64,000 bases of DNA, taken from CBFHOS01 sp965657645 (lineage in GTDB: Bacteria; Pseudomonadota; Alphaproteobacteria; Puniceispirillales; Puniceispirillaceae). Location: NCBI GenBank assembly GCA_965657645.1, contig CBFHOS010000007.1, forward strand, positions 13,707 to 77,706, read 5' to 3'. Position 1 is the stretch's first letter. Every line of letters begins with the position of its first letter. The translations under genes were made by a program, and so were the position numbers. Below, one piece after another: positions 53,801 through 63,890 of this stretch. The notes below the pieces were generated by a model. It searched no databases. It worked only from the letters and a program-made list of their open reading frames with translations, and had not been told where the DNA came from.

Positions 53801-56800
53801 GGATGGATCAAAAACAGCGGTAGAGGCATCGGGGCGCTTTATGGCCGTGCTAAAGGATGAAACGCCGGTCGATAGTGTGATCTCCACTAGCAAGAAAAGC
53901 GGCAAGCTCGGTTTGGGTGCATCGGTTGCGGTTGCGGTTGCTGAAAACACCGCGCGGGCAAACATCTCTAGCGGCGCAATTGTGACCGCGGGTGATAACA
54001 TTACTGTTTCCGCCCAGCAAACAGGAACCACCGCAAGTGAGGCCCGCGCCGCGGGTGCTGGTGGTTTGGCGATTATCCCATTGGCCGCGGTTACGGTCGC
54101 CCGCAATAATGCCAGTGCATCAATCGATGCTGGTGTGGGCGCGGTGCAATCAACCGGCGCGATGAACATTACCTCTACCCAGACAGTGTCCAGCACCGCC
54201 GTTGGTAACGGCCTTGCCGAGGCCTCTGGTCAGGATAATAAGGTTGCCATTGGCATGTCGGCTGGTCTTGTGATCGGTTTCGACAATAACAGCGCGTCTC
54301 TAGGCCGCTCGGTGACGGCTGGTGGTTTGTCGGTATTGGCGGACACCTCGCATACCGCCCAATCCGGTGCCCAATCATCGGCCCAAGTGGTCGAGCCAGA
54401 GGCAGTTGAGAATGTCCCCGCAACAGATAATACCAGCAATAGCAGTACCGATGATGCGGTGAATGGCATGATGGGTATGGGTAATGGTTTTTCTGGCAAG
54501 ACCGTTAATGTCAATGTGGTCACGGACCGGCTTTCCACTGATACGAAAAATGTGACGGGCGGTGATACACCGCTTGGTGGCGGCGGTAATAGCGATGACA
54601 GCACCAAGGTTGCGGTGGCTGGCGCGTTTGGTGTCACCTATGTTGAATCAGCCGCAACCGCTGAAATTGGCAATAATGTTACGGTCGCGGCCGGGACCAA
54701 TGCGATCAATGTTGCCTCACGCAAGAACACCGATATCACTGCAACGGGCGATGCCTCTGTTGCTGGCGGTGATTATAATATTGGCGGCGGCTTGGGCCTC
54801 AATATCGCAACGGCCAGCAATAATGCGCGTGTTGGTTCGGGTGCATCTTTGGTGGCGGGTGATCTGGCGGTTGATGCCAAAATGCTGAGCCAGCTAGCTG
54901 CGGATAATTCGACCGACGTCACCAACACCATCACGTCATCTGCAACATCAGGCGCCGGCACGGGCGAGGTTGCGGTGGCCGGTGCGTTGGCGCTGAACGT
55001 GGTGATCCAGAATGACACAGTGGCCACGGTCGAGAGTGGCGCGATCTTGGATAACGTGTCGGGGAACATCGCCATTGGTGCGGTGGCAACAAACACATAT
55101 GACGCTGACTCGCTAGCCACAGTGGGTGAGACCGCCGGATTGTTTAGCGGTATTGATGCGGCGCTGGGCGGCTTGTCTGACATCACCGTCTGGACCGCCA
55201 ACGTTTCGGCGCAATTTACCGACATGCTGCAAAAGGAAATTAACACCGCCTTTTCCGAGGCTGATGCAACTAGCGCGGCGGACTCATCTGATGATGGCGG
55301 CGATGATGATGAAGGCGGATTTGGCCTTGGTGCCGGTATCTCGCTTAATGTGATTGTGAAAGACAAAACCCGCGCCGAACTGGCTGATAATGTAACGATC
55401 AATAATACCGCCCAGAGCCTAGCGGTCACCAGTACAGCAACGACGAAAATGAAGACCAATGCGGTTGCTGGTGCAAAGCCCGGCACTGGTACTGACCCTG
55501 ATGCAAAGACCTCACTGGATGCGGCGGTTGCGGTTGGTGTTCTGGTCAAGGATGTTGACGCCTATATCGGTAGCGGTGCCAGCTTTGCCGTTAGTGATAA
55601 TGTGACCGTTACTTCGGTGGCCACAACCACATCAACTTCGACTGCCAAAGGTGAGGTGAGTGCGACCGATACCGCGGTTGGTGCGTCGGTTGCTGTTGGT
55701 GTCGTGCTTGAGGATAATGACGCCTATCTTGGTCGCTCGCTCACCTCTAGCGCTGGTGGGTTAAACCTGCGGGCGGACTCTGACAGCACCGATATCGTTC
55801 TGGCTGACGCGGTTGCGGCGGGTACGGTGCTCGATGAATATACCAACAAGCTTGGCATGTCCAAGGCTGATCTGCTTGGCAATAATGGCCAGACAAGTGG
55901 CAATAAAACCCCAGCCTCTATGGAAGCGCTGAATGGTGATTTCTCTGGTGGCAAGGGCGCACAATTCGATACGAATAATAGCTCTACAGATGCTGGCGGT
56001 AAGGGCGGTGAGGGCAAAAAATCGGGCTCGATAAATATCGCCGCTTCGGTCGCGGTATCGTGGGCCGACCATGATGCAACCGCTACGGTGGCTGATGGGG
56101 TGAGTGTGGCGACCGCCAAAGACATCACCGTGGCGGCAACGAATGATGTGCAATACCGCACCCGTGGTTCTGGTCTGGCGGTGTTTGCCGATAACGCCAT
56201 TGGTGTTGGTGTCGGCATTTTGGCAACGAGCCAGAACACCAATGCCAGCATTGGCAATGGTACCAGCCTGACCACAAGCGCCGCTGATGCCGATATCGAA
56301 ATATCGGCAATCACTAGCGAAAATCAGGGCAATGACCCGGATAATTCGTCTATTCCGTTTGGCAGCTATGCCTCGGCCGAGGCCATTGCGGGTGCGGGCG
56401 GTGGTGATATCGGTGTGGCTGGATCATTGGCGCTGGTTTATTCCGATGATGAACAACAAGTGAATGTTGGCACTGGTTCGGTGTTGTCAGCTCAGCGTAA
56501 TGTGGTGATTTCATCAAGAGCAACAAACAAGATTGTAACGCGCGCATGGGCCGCGGCGGTGGCGTCCAGTGCCACATGTAGCGACCCCGGCAATTGTAAC
56601 AGCAATGGTGACCGGACCGCGGTTGGTGCTGGTATCGCGGTTAATCTGGTGTTGGATAATAACACCGCAACGATCAGCGAGAACGCCCAGATCAGCGGTG
56701 ATAACATTACAATCGAGGCGCGTGACCTAAGCCCGAACAACGCCGCCTTTACTCTTGATCCATCGGATAATAGCACCACGACCGAGGATTATATCACCGC

Positions 56801-59800
56801 CAATTATACGGCGAATTTGCAAAACTCATCCTATTATGCCGAGGCTATTGCCGGTGCGGGTGCACAGGATGGTAACGCCATTGGTGGTTCGCTTGCCTTT
56901 ACCATGTCGCTCGGTAAAACCCAGGCGGTGATCGGCGAAGGTGTAGCGCTGAACGCTACTGAAAATATCGATATCGATGCCTATAACGAATCTGATGCGC
57001 GTCATTTGGTTGGTGCTTTGGCGCTTAGTAGTGGCAAGAAAGCAGTTGGCGCATCGATCAGCGGCATTTATCTGCGCGAAGATGTGCAGGTTGTTATTGG
57101 CGCGGAAAATGGCACCGATAACGGTACTGCCACGCGGATCATTGCGAATAACAGCATCGATATTGATGCCAAGGCGGATCAGGATACGCTGACCTATATG
57201 GCGGCTGGTGGTGTCTCGACAAATGATGTGGCGGCGGCTGGTTCGTTTGGCTTTAACGTCATGGATAGTGATGTTGATGTCACCATTATTGAGGATGCCG
57301 TCCTTCAGGCGACCACAGGTTCCATTGGCATTAACGCCGATAGCATGACGAATATCCGCAATTTCGCACTGGCCATTTCTGGATCAGGTGGCGGTAATTC
57401 GGTTGGTGGATCGTTGGCATTGAACCTGTTCCTAACCGACAAGAAAGCGGTGATCGGCACGAGCACTTCGGCGGATAACAACATTTCGATTAATGCCGCA
57501 ACGAATGTGAATATCGGCGTGGATACCAAACAGGAAATTACCAACGGTATTATTTCGGCGTCGGTTTCAACCTCGGATAATGCGATTTCTGGTGCGCTGT
57601 CGTCCAACACGATCAAAGGCGAGAGCAAGGCGCTGGTCCGGCGCGGTGCGGATATCAATGACAATACAACTTTGAATGCGTCTGCCGGTGCATCGGCGCA
57701 GGCGGTTTCTGTCTATGCCAATGACAACACTACATTGACCGATTTGACCGGTACGATTGCGGCCTCATCAAGCACGTCGGTTGGTGTTGCGCTAGCGGCC
57801 AATGTCCTATGGAAGGATGTCGAGGCGAGTGTGGATGGGGCCATAATTGCCGATGGTAATGTTGGTATCACCGCCGACACAGTGCAAAATCTAACGGCAA
57901 CCGTTGTTGGTATTGCGGCATCTAGCGGTGGTACATCTGGTGCGGGCTCGGTGTCATTCGGTCTGGTTAAAACCACCACGGCGGCGGCGATCAATGGCAA
58001 TGCGAATATCGACACTGACGGTTCGGTAAAGTTACATGCTGGCGATGATACAGATATATTCATGCTCGAGCCGGCGGCTAGCTTTACCTCTGGTGGCACG
58101 GCGCTAGCGGGCGCGGTTGGCGCGGCGGTGTTCCTAGGTTCAACCAAGGCGCAAATCAAAGACGGTGCGGTGGTGTCGGCGCGCGGTCAAAGCACCATCG
58201 ATGTTGACACGACCGGCGTAACCACCTCGTCACCATTGCTGGATGGCATTAGCGGCGGCGGCGATGATGAAACCAGAGACGCGCTGGGCAGCTTCAATGA
58301 CAATTTCACCTTTGATAATATCAAAGACCTGTTTTTAACCGAGACCCGCACGACCGAGACCAAGCGCGGTGTATCGGTGACGGCAACGGCGGATCAGGAT
58401 GTGATTTCAATTGCGGCATCGGGCGCGGTTTCATCCGATAGCGCGATCGCCATTTCCCTTTCGGCGGGTGTTGGTGTTGGCACGACCGAGGCATCAATTG
58501 GCAATGCGACGATCAATAACGATATCAGCGCGGCGCATGCAAATCAGGATGTAACCGTTCGCGCTATCTCAGATACCTATTGGGTTGATTTGTCGGCGGC
58601 GCTGGGTGTTGGCACTGGCTCGGCCGGTGTTGGTGTTGGCGGCGATGTTGTGGTGCAGGTGAAAAACACCGACGCCTTTATTGCCAATGGGGCCACCGTC
58701 AAGGCCAACCAGAATGTCGAAGTGCTGGCATCGTCAAAAGACAAGATCATTAATTCCGCCGCGACCCTTGGTATCGGCAGTAGCGCCGGTGTTGCCGGAA
58801 CGGCGGCGGTTGGTGTTCTGGTAAATACCACAAACGCCTATATCGAAGGCACCGTAACGGCAGAGGATAATATTTCAGTTTCCTCAAATGGTGACACTGA
58901 ATTAATCCAGATTGCCGGTGCGGTTGGCGGCGGGGGTTCGGCCGGTATTGGCGCGTCATTTGGTGTGGCGGTGGTCAAGGGTACGAACATTGCCTATATC
59001 GGCGATAATGCAACAACCAATGCCCGCGGCACCACATCGGTAACTGCCGATACTGACGAGACATCTATTGCCGCGGTTCTTGCTGGTGGTATCGGTGGTT
59101 CGGTTGGTGTGTCGGTTTCGGGCGGTATCAAGGTTCATGACTCGGTCACCAAGGCCTATATTTATGGCGATGTGAACCAGAGCTATACGAGCGGAAACAG
59201 CGATCAGGATGTTGTGGTCACGGCGCGCAACGATGTCACCACAATTGATGTGACTGGCGGTATTGGCGGCGGCGGCGCGGTTGGTGTTGGCGTGACCTTG
59301 AATGCGTTGGTTGTGCATAACAAAGCCCAAGCATGGATTGGTGGCGGCACTAGCACCGCAGTTTCGGCCGAGAGAGATGTCACGGTTGAGGCAATCTCGG
59401 CTAAATCAACAAAGAACTTTACCCTAGCGGGCGCCGCTGGCGGTACTGTATCGGTTGCCGGCAACGTCGCGGTTGTTTTGGTTGGTGCACAGGCCGATGA
59501 AGAAACCGACAAGCAGATGACTGGTAGCGGCAACAACCTTGCCGATGATTCAGATAGCCGCCAAAATTCACTAACCACCGCGGATATCTTTAATGATGAT
59601 AATTCGTCTGGCGATTATAGCCGGACCGGTGATGATTACGCGACTATTGGCACAGAAATTGACAGCCGCCAGTCGCAAACAAATATTGGTTCTAAGTTCA
59701 ATAATACCGGCGCGACCACATCGTTGAACCAGACCAAAGCCTATATCGCCAATAATGCCGTGGTGACTAGCGGCCGCGATGTGACGGTGTCGGCCGAGGA

Positions 59801-62800
59801 CACTACAAGCAGCATTTATACAGGCGGCGCACTTGGCGGTGCGGGTGTTGTTGGCGTTGGCGTTACTGTCGGTGTGATGATCGTGAACAATACAGCCGAG
59901 GCCTTTATTGGCCAGAATGCACAGGTCAATGCGACACGGAATACCGTTGTTAAAGCCCGCACATCCGAGGATGTAACCAGCGCCGCATTATCGGCTGGCG
60001 GTGCTGGCATCACCTCTGTTCAGGGTACGGTCATGGCACAGGTGACGCGCTCTACTACACGCGCCTATATTGCCGATAACGCCTCGATTAACCAGTCGGA
60101 TAACGGCACCACCGCCCAGTCGGTTGCGGTGTCGGCGGATAGCGCGACAAGCCAGCTATCAGTGTCTGGTTCTGGCGGCGGCGCCCTTGTCGGTGTAGGC
60201 ATTACTGGCGATACCCTCGTTCTGGAAAAGGAAACCACCGCCTATATCGGTGATGATGCGCGGGTTCGTTCTGGCGGTGATGTGTCGGTTGATGCAAATG
60301 CAAAGGCTGATTTGCTCCAGATAGCCTTGTCGATCAATGGTGGTCTTGTTGGTGTGACCGGCGCGGCGGGTGTGACCGTTGCGAGCAACACAACCTCGGC
60401 CAGCATCGGTAACCGCGCCGTGGTCTTTGCCGAAGATTCGATCAGAGTGCAGGCGACTGATGATACCGAAGTGGATGCGATTGTTATTACCGGATCTGGT
60501 GGCGCAGTCGGCGTTTCCGGTTCGGTTGGTGTCTATACGATCAAGAGTTCGACCTCGGCCACCATCGGCGATAACGCAACGATCACCGCTCTGGCTGAGG
60601 ATGCTGGCGGCGGTATGGCGGTTGCCTCTGGCTCTGTTGATAACAGCACAACCACGATCGTTAGCAAGGCTACGCGCGACCGTGACAATAATACGACCAC
60701 CGATAATTTCACTGTGGTATCGGCCTCATTCGACAACCAGACCACACGCGGCCTATCGATTGCGGCGGTTACTTATGAGGATATTAATTTCGCGCCAATC
60801 GGGGTTGCGGGCGGCGCGGTTGGCGTGGCCGGTGTTGTGGCAACCACGGTTAGCCAATCAACAACCAAAGCCAGCCTCGGCAATGGCACCACGGTTAATG
60901 CGAATAATACTGGCGCCGGTGCCAATCAGGATGTTCGCTTGCTGGCCGCATCAGAGACGAGCCTCAATAATATCAGCGCGGGTATTGGTGGCGGCGCAGT
61001 CGGCGTTACCTTTGATATCGACACACAGATTTTCAAGAAAACCGTAACGGCTGAGATGCTAGGTGATGCGACCGCGACAAATGACGTGAGCGTTGCGGCC
61101 AAATCGACCAACAAAGTTTACCAGACCGCCAGCAGTATCGCGGTTGGCGGTTCTGCGGTTGGCGGTATCGTCGCCGTGTCAGTTATTGCCGATGATGTGA
61201 AGGCGGAAATTGGCGATAATAGTACAGTGATTGCTGGCGGCGATGTTGCGGTTGATGCCCAGCAGAATATCAATATGTACCAAACCTTGGGCAATCTTGC
61301 TGGTGGCCTCACCGATGGTAGCGGATCATCGCTTGGTGTGCTGGTTGCCCGTTCATCAACGACTGCGCGGATCGGGGATAACGCAAATGTGACGGCCCGC
61401 GATAATCTGTCGGTAACCGCACGGACAGATAACAGCCTGAATCAGAATGTGGTTGGTTTTTCTGGCGGTATGGGAACGGCGATCTCTGGATCGCTTGGCA
61501 TTAATGTCTTTAAAACATCGACCACTGCCGAGATTGGTGACAATACCCAAATTAACCAGACCGCGGGCTATGACGATAATGCCAGCCAGTCCATTACCGT
61601 CTCGGCCATTGAAACGGTGAGTACACAGGGCGCGGCTGGTGCGGCGGCGGTGTCGGGTGGCGCGGGTGTTGGTATTGGCTTAACCGCAACGGTAACACGC
61701 AACACGGTAAAGGCGCGGATTGGCGATAATGCGGTGATTTCCGCACGTGGCAATATCGATGTGCTGGCCGATTCTACAAAGAACATTTCCAATCAGGGCA
61801 TTGCGTTTGCCGGTGGCGGTATCGCCGGTGCGGCTGGTTCGGTGGCGCTATCGCTCATTGGTGGCGGCATGTCGGATAATGCCAGCGACACCATGACCAA
61901 TGATAATGGCAATATGCTGGATGATGTTGAGAGCCAATCAACCGCTAGCCGCCAACAGAATGATGGCAGTGACAATGAGTCTGCCAAGGCCAATACCCGT
62001 GCCTATGCGGGCACCTATGACAATGAGAGCAACGCCCTTGCCCAGAGTGAAACCGCCGGCCTGAAGAATGACGTTTCTGGCACTGGTTCAGACTCGACCC
62101 TTGCAGAAATCGGCGCCAATGTGACGGTTGTTGCTGGCGGTGATGTTTCGGTTCGGGCTGAGGAGACAATCAATCTGTCACAGGTTTCTGGCGGCGCGGC
62201 GGTTGGTGCTGTTGGTCTGGGCGGCTTTGTGGCGGTGGCAGATTATAACGGCTCGGTCGCGGCAAAGATTGGCAGCAATACCAGCTTTGACAATATTACC
62301 GGTCTTAGCGTTGCGGCTGAGCTCAATTCAGGTGACGACATTGTTATCGATATTGGCAGTGACAACATAACGGTCAAGGCGGTGAACACCACAGTCATTG
62401 GCGCGGCGGTTGGCGCGGTTGGTCTGGCGGCATCGATTGCCAGGGTTAATCTGGCGGAAAATGCCAAAGCCACGATCGGTGATAATGTGACGGTGAGCTC
62501 GGCAAATACGCCGAGCATTGCCGTTACCGCAGAACGTGATGTTGATGCCGAGGCGAATGTGGCGGCGATTACTGCTGGTCTTGCCGCGGCGGGTATTTCC
62601 TATGTTGGCGTGAATGCCACTGGTGATGCGCTGGCGAGTATTGGTAAAAATAGTAATTTTGGTACAGCGGCGAATAAAACAGGCGCGGTGACAATTCGGG
62701 CCCGCAATAATTCCAGCCAGAAAACACGGGCTGTCTCGGCTGGCTTTGCCTATGCCGGTGCGCTTGTCGGTGCCTTTGTTGATATGGATGATACCGGCAC

Positions 62801-63890
62801 GACCGAGGTGCTGATTGATAATGGCACAAAGATATATGCTGGCGGTGCCTTGTCGGTAACGGCCGAGGATTACACCAGCAACCAAGGTGATGCGATTGGT
62901 GTTGCCGTGGCGGCGGGTATTGGTCTTTCCGGCGTCTTTACTGATCTCGATGTGACGCGCAACGCACGTCTTACCGTTGGTGACAATGTGACGATGACGG
63001 CGAATAGCACAACCATGCAAGCAATAGCGGGTGATGGCTCGACCTATACAGCAAAGTCAAATGCGGTTGCCGCGTCTGGCGGAGCTTTGGCCGGTGCGAA
63101 CGCGACTTATGTGGATGTCGATGTGGATGTTGACGCCGCGGTTCAAATCGGCGCCGATCTTAATTTCAATGATAGCGGTTCAAGCACGATCACCGCGAAT
63201 AACCGGATCCGTAGCCTTGGTGAGACCACAGGTATCTCGGTTGGCGTGGTTGCCATCGGCGCCAATTTTGCCGATGTGAATAGCACTGGAGACGCAACAA
63301 TCAGCATTGGTGAGCGGGCGATCATTACCGCTGGCGGTGCGCTATCAATCAATGCGACAAGTGGCCAAGAGGTGTTGACCGATACAACCGCTGGCGGCGG
63401 TGGTGGTAATTCTTATATGGCGTGCTGGGGTGCTTCAGCTTCGGGTTCTGGTTACGCCGGAGACACGAGTGAGTCTGCTTTGCCGGTATCCGGTCAAGGA
63501 TTTAGAGGCGGCAAGGGATACCCCGCTGCTTCGGGCTATCCAGGTGGTGGCGGCGGCGGTGCTGGCGGAGTCGGCGGAGACGCCCCTAACTCGAGCACCG
63601 GAGGGACCGGTGGTGTTGGAATTGTAAAAACTATTATTCCCTCGGCCGTAGCGACCGCGCAATCTGTCGGTGAGGTGTCCGGCGGCAACGTATATTTTTC
63701 TGGCGGAGGCGCTGGCGGCTCTCGCACTGCGTCGGTTGTCAGTGGCGGTCTTGGCGGCGGCGGCGACTCCGGTCAAGCCGGAGCGGCTAATACCGGCGGT
63801 GGCGGCGGGGCTGGCTATATAGGCTACGCATACAGCGTTACCGGAAAAACTGGCGGGTCAGGAGTGGTTATTGTGAGGTATCAAGTATGA
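50859..63890 (+). CDS. Giant TpsA exoprotein, LktA-like filamentous adhesin, ending in a phage-like glycine-rich domain
   Basis: 4343 residues in one frame. An extended signal peptide (1-40) is followed by the TPS secretion domain (about 41-190) with VYFLNPHGVVIGESGAVNVG; NPHG (131-134) replaces the usual NPNG, as in leukotoxin LktA-like adhesins. From about 600 to 4178 come roughly fifty repeats of about 70 residues, each with a core like AEIGDNSTVIAGGDVAVDA after a small/aliphatic VGVSGSVGV-type segment, predicting a long beta-helical fibre. Asn/Asp/Ser-rich inserts interrupt it (e.g. 59531-59745 and 61860-62110). Only one Cys pair (CX5C, near 56577) lies in the repeat region. From about residue 4179 the composition changes (see 63390-63890). 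Export by the upstream TpsB and a role in adhesion are inferred. Confidence 0.88.
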   Translation: MRCSFEGLVGYSWRKTRWFRGSAMLAIGVQLAVPPMAFAQSGPQIVVDGNTQTNLDINGAVTDVTTGTISGNVGLNSFSIFDVYDGNVVNMHLPTGTDSLFNFVHDKQTSIDGILNGYKAGNIDGDVYFLNPHGVVIGESGAVNVGRLRMMTPTHDFMRNLFPAPGVINPTSFNQIVNNGVPLSRDGLISIRGTINAMRAARITGGDIDISGALNTGETARISASQLVNLGMDSVDLSSAPQITLSAQSDVSITGRVIADGHNNADAGDIDIRAGETITTGDGALVSASGQGTNSDGGNVIIFADETSTLMAGSQIRADGGVSGDGGFVEFSAIGTVELAGGTLSAAASNGVAGSVLIDPDNITISSDLLRDASSDGGTGDNNTSWNAGSLTLQATDTIRLGSSVTVSSRRVTNSSSASAHRNDNSIAASGDITLQSKNIVMENDSMITARGNNGFDGGVVTLDVDADTDASITLDGAAIYGKSIVLDANAARNPTTNYASYNSDVSAIITADNNSIIGDSTADNVTISAVALQGTPGISGGVVVNTDNRNAVAAVNLTGVSIVAANDIAVTSASTIQTDMSNSGWTQLGSLLPLSIGVAVTSSRSDLVLNGTSSIQSTGGAVSLASKATTQSTIFTQANSAGGALVAAISVTENNANLDVGGSASIEAAGDINVTSVGKSQITSVADASAASLGNLSGSLAIGVGIVRDNTTTDIMDNASIQSTGGGVLVGADSQVQTVFAGRAAFDDDFASTAQSKFDAAIDNRSELSQTFAGINLATTLKSGVSDVLTQFSSSMGGSGGGVQLAGSLIYADLVNDTNTIIGVADPALSASAPSLQAAGNLTIRSRGITHSQAFASGRTDNATYGGSAGVAIQKITNRMATTVSGSDLANVQLTGDNITIAALTEGYEDNISATNKFGVYAISGVGTSSSDSIGLSGALAIGISNTNEVTATLGDNTTTNATNDVDVNATNITDIKVKADGSKTAVEASGRFMAVLKDETPVDSVISTSKKSGKLGLGASVAVAVAENTARANISSGAIVTAGDNITVSAQQTGTTASEARAAGAGGLAIIPLAAVTVARNNASASIDAGVGAVQSTGAMNITSTQTVSSTAVGNGLAEASGQDNKVAIGMSAGLVIGFDNNSASLGRSVTAGGLSVLADTSHTAQSGAQSSAQVVEPEAVENVPATDNTSNSSTDDAVNGMMGMGNGFSGKTVNVNVVTDRLSTDTKNVTGGDTPLGGGGNSDDSTKVAVAGAFGVTYVESAATAEIGNNVTVAAGTNAINVASRKNTDITATGDASVAGGDYNIGGGLGLNIATASNNARVGSGASLVAGDLAVDAKMLSQLAADNSTDVTNTITSSATSGAGTGEVAVAGALALNVVIQNDTVATVESGAILDNVSGNIAIGAVATNTYDADSLATVGETAGLFSGIDAALGGLSDITVWTANVSAQFTDMLQKEINTAFSEADATSAADSSDDGGDDDEGGFGLGAGISLNVIVKDKTRAELADNVTINNTAQSLAVTSTATTKMKTNAVAGAKPGTGTDPDAKTSLDAAVAVGVLVKDVDAYIGSGASFAVSDNVTVTSVATTTSTSTAKGEVSATDTAVGASVAVGVVLEDNDAYLGRSLTSSAGGLNLRADSDSTDIVLADAVAAGTVLDEYTNKLGMSKADLLGNNGQTSGNKTPASMEALNGDFSGGKGAQFDTNNSSTDAGGKGGEGKKSGSINIAASVAVSWADHDATATVADGVSVATAKDITVAATNDVQYRTRGSGLAVFADNAIGVGVGILATSQNTNASIGNGTSLTTSAADADIEISAITSENQGNDPDNSSIPFGSYASAEAIAGAGGGDIGVAGSLALVYSDDEQQVNVGTGSVLSAQRNVVISSRATNKIVTRAWAAAVASSATCSDPGNCNSNGDRTAVGAGIAVNLVLDNNTATISENAQISGDNITIEARDLSPNNAAFTLDPSDNSTTTEDYITANYTANLQNSSYYAEAIAGAGAQDGNAIGGSLAFTMSLGKTQAVIGEGVALNATENIDIDAYNESDARHLVGALALSSGKKAVGASISGIYLREDVQVVIGAENGTDNGTATRIIANNSIDIDAKADQDTLTYMAAGGVSTNDVAAAGSFGFNVMDSDVDVTIIEDAVLQATTGSIGINADSMTNIRNFALAISGSGGGNSVGGSLALNLFLTDKKAVIGTSTSADNNISINAATNVNIGVDTKQEITNGIISASVSTSDNAISGALSSNTIKGESKALVRRGADINDNTTLNASAGASAQAVSVYANDNTTLTDLTGTIAASSSTSVGVALAANVLWKDVEASVDGAIIADGNVGITADTVQNLTATVVGIAASSGGTSGAGSVSFGLVKTTTAAAINGNANIDTDGSVKLHAGDDTDIFMLEPAASFTSGGTALAGAVGAAVFLGSTKAQIKDGAVVSARGQSTIDVDTTGVTTSSPLLDGISGGGDDETRDALGSFNDNFTFDNIKDLFLTETRTTETKRGVSVTATADQDVISIAASGAVSSDSAIAISLSAGVGVGTTEASIGNATINNDISAAHANQDVTVRAISDTYWVDLSAALGVGTGSAGVGVGGDVVVQVKNTDAFIANGATVKANQNVEVLASSKDKIINSAATLGIGSSAGVAGTAAVGVLVNTTNAYIEGTVTAEDNISVSSNGDTELIQIAGAVGGGGSAGIGASFGVAVVKGTNIAYIGDNATTNARGTTSVTADTDETSIAAVLAGGIGGSVGVSVSGGIKVHDSVTKAYIYGDVNQSYTSGNSDQDVVVTARNDVTTIDVTGGIGGGGAVGVGVTLNALVVHNKAQAWIGGGTSTAVSAERDVTVEAISAKSTKNFTLAGAAGGTVSVAGNVAVVLVGAQADEETDKQMTGSGNNLADDSDSRQNSLTTADIFNDDNSSGDYSRTGDDYATIGTEIDSRQSQTNIGSKFNNTGATTSLNQTKAYIANNAVVTSGRDVTVSAEDTTSSIYTGGALGGAGVVGVGVTVGVMIVNNTAEAFIGQNAQVNATRNTVVKARTSEDVTSAALSAGGAGITSVQGTVMAQVTRSTTRAYIADNASINQSDNGTTAQSVAVSADSATSQLSVSGSGGGALVGVGITGDTLVLEKETTAYIGDDARVRSGGDVSVDANAKADLLQIALSINGGLVGVTGAAGVTVASNTTSASIGNRAVVFAEDSIRVQATDDTEVDAIVITGSGGAVGVSGSVGVYTIKSSTSATIGDNATITALAEDAGGGMAVASGSVDNSTTTIVSKATRDRDNNTTTDNFTVVSASFDNQTTRGLSIAAVTYEDINFAPIGVAGGAVGVAGVVATTVSQSTTKASLGNGTTVNANNTGAGANQDVRLLAASETSLNNISAGIGGGAVGVTFDIDTQIFKKTVTAEMLGDATATNDVSVAAKSTNKVYQTASSIAVGGSAVGGIVAVSVIADDVKAEIGDNSTVIAGGDVAVDAQQNINMYQTLGNLAGGLTDGSGSSLGVLVARSSTTARIGDNANVTARDNLSVTARTDNSLNQNVVGFSGGMGTAISGSLGINVFKTSTTAEIGDNTQINQTAGYDDNASQSITVSAIETVSTQGAAGAAAVSGGAGVGIGLTATVTRNTVKARIGDNAVISARGNIDVLADSTKNISNQGIAFAGGGIAGAAGSVALSLIGGGMSDNASDTMTNDNGNMLDDVESQSTASRQQNDGSDNESAKANTRAYAGTYDNESNALAQSETAGLKNDVSGTGSDSTLAEIGANVTVVAGGDVSVRAEETINLSQVSGGAAVGAVGLGGFVAVADYNGSVAAKIGSNTSFDNITGLSVAAELNSGDDIVIDIGSDNITVKAVNTTVIGAAVGAVGLAASIARVNLAENAKATIGDNVTVSSANTPSIAVTAERDVDAEANVAAITAGLAAAGISYVGVNATGDALASIGKNSNFGTAANKTGAVTIRARNNSSQKTRAVSAGFAYAGALVGAFVDMDDTGTTEVLIDNGTKIYAGGALSVTAEDYTSNQGDAIGVAVAAGIGLSGVFTDLDVTRNARLTVGDNVTMTANSTTMQAIAGDGSTYTAKSNAVAASGGALAGANATYVDVDVDVDAAVQIGADLNFNDSGSSTITANNRIRSLGETTGISVGVVAIGANFADVNSTGDATISIGERAIITAGGALSINATSGQEVLTDTTAGGGGGNSYMACWGASASGSGYAGDTSESALPVSGQGFRGGKGYPAASGYPGGGGGGAGGVGGDAPNSSTGGTGGVGIVKTIIPSAVATAQSVGEVSGGNVYFSGGGAGGSRTASVVSGGLGGGGDSGQAGAANTGGGGGAGYIGYAYSVTGKTGGSGVVIVRYQV
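63390..63890 (+). other. Glycine-rich phage-tail-like C-terminal segment of the TpsA frame
   Basis: The last ~165 codons consist of Gly-rich runs (GGGGGAGGVGG, GGGAGGS, NTGGGGGAGY) ending in GGSGVVIVRYQV, the terminal signature of glycine-rich tail-fibre proteins common in marine phages. Eleven GGA codons occur here, while the preceding repeats use mostly GGT/GGC; AGA and AGG arginine codons also appear. The change falls at a GGC/GGT-rich tract (63391-63407). It is either a domain fusion or an assembly join. Confidence 0.75.
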
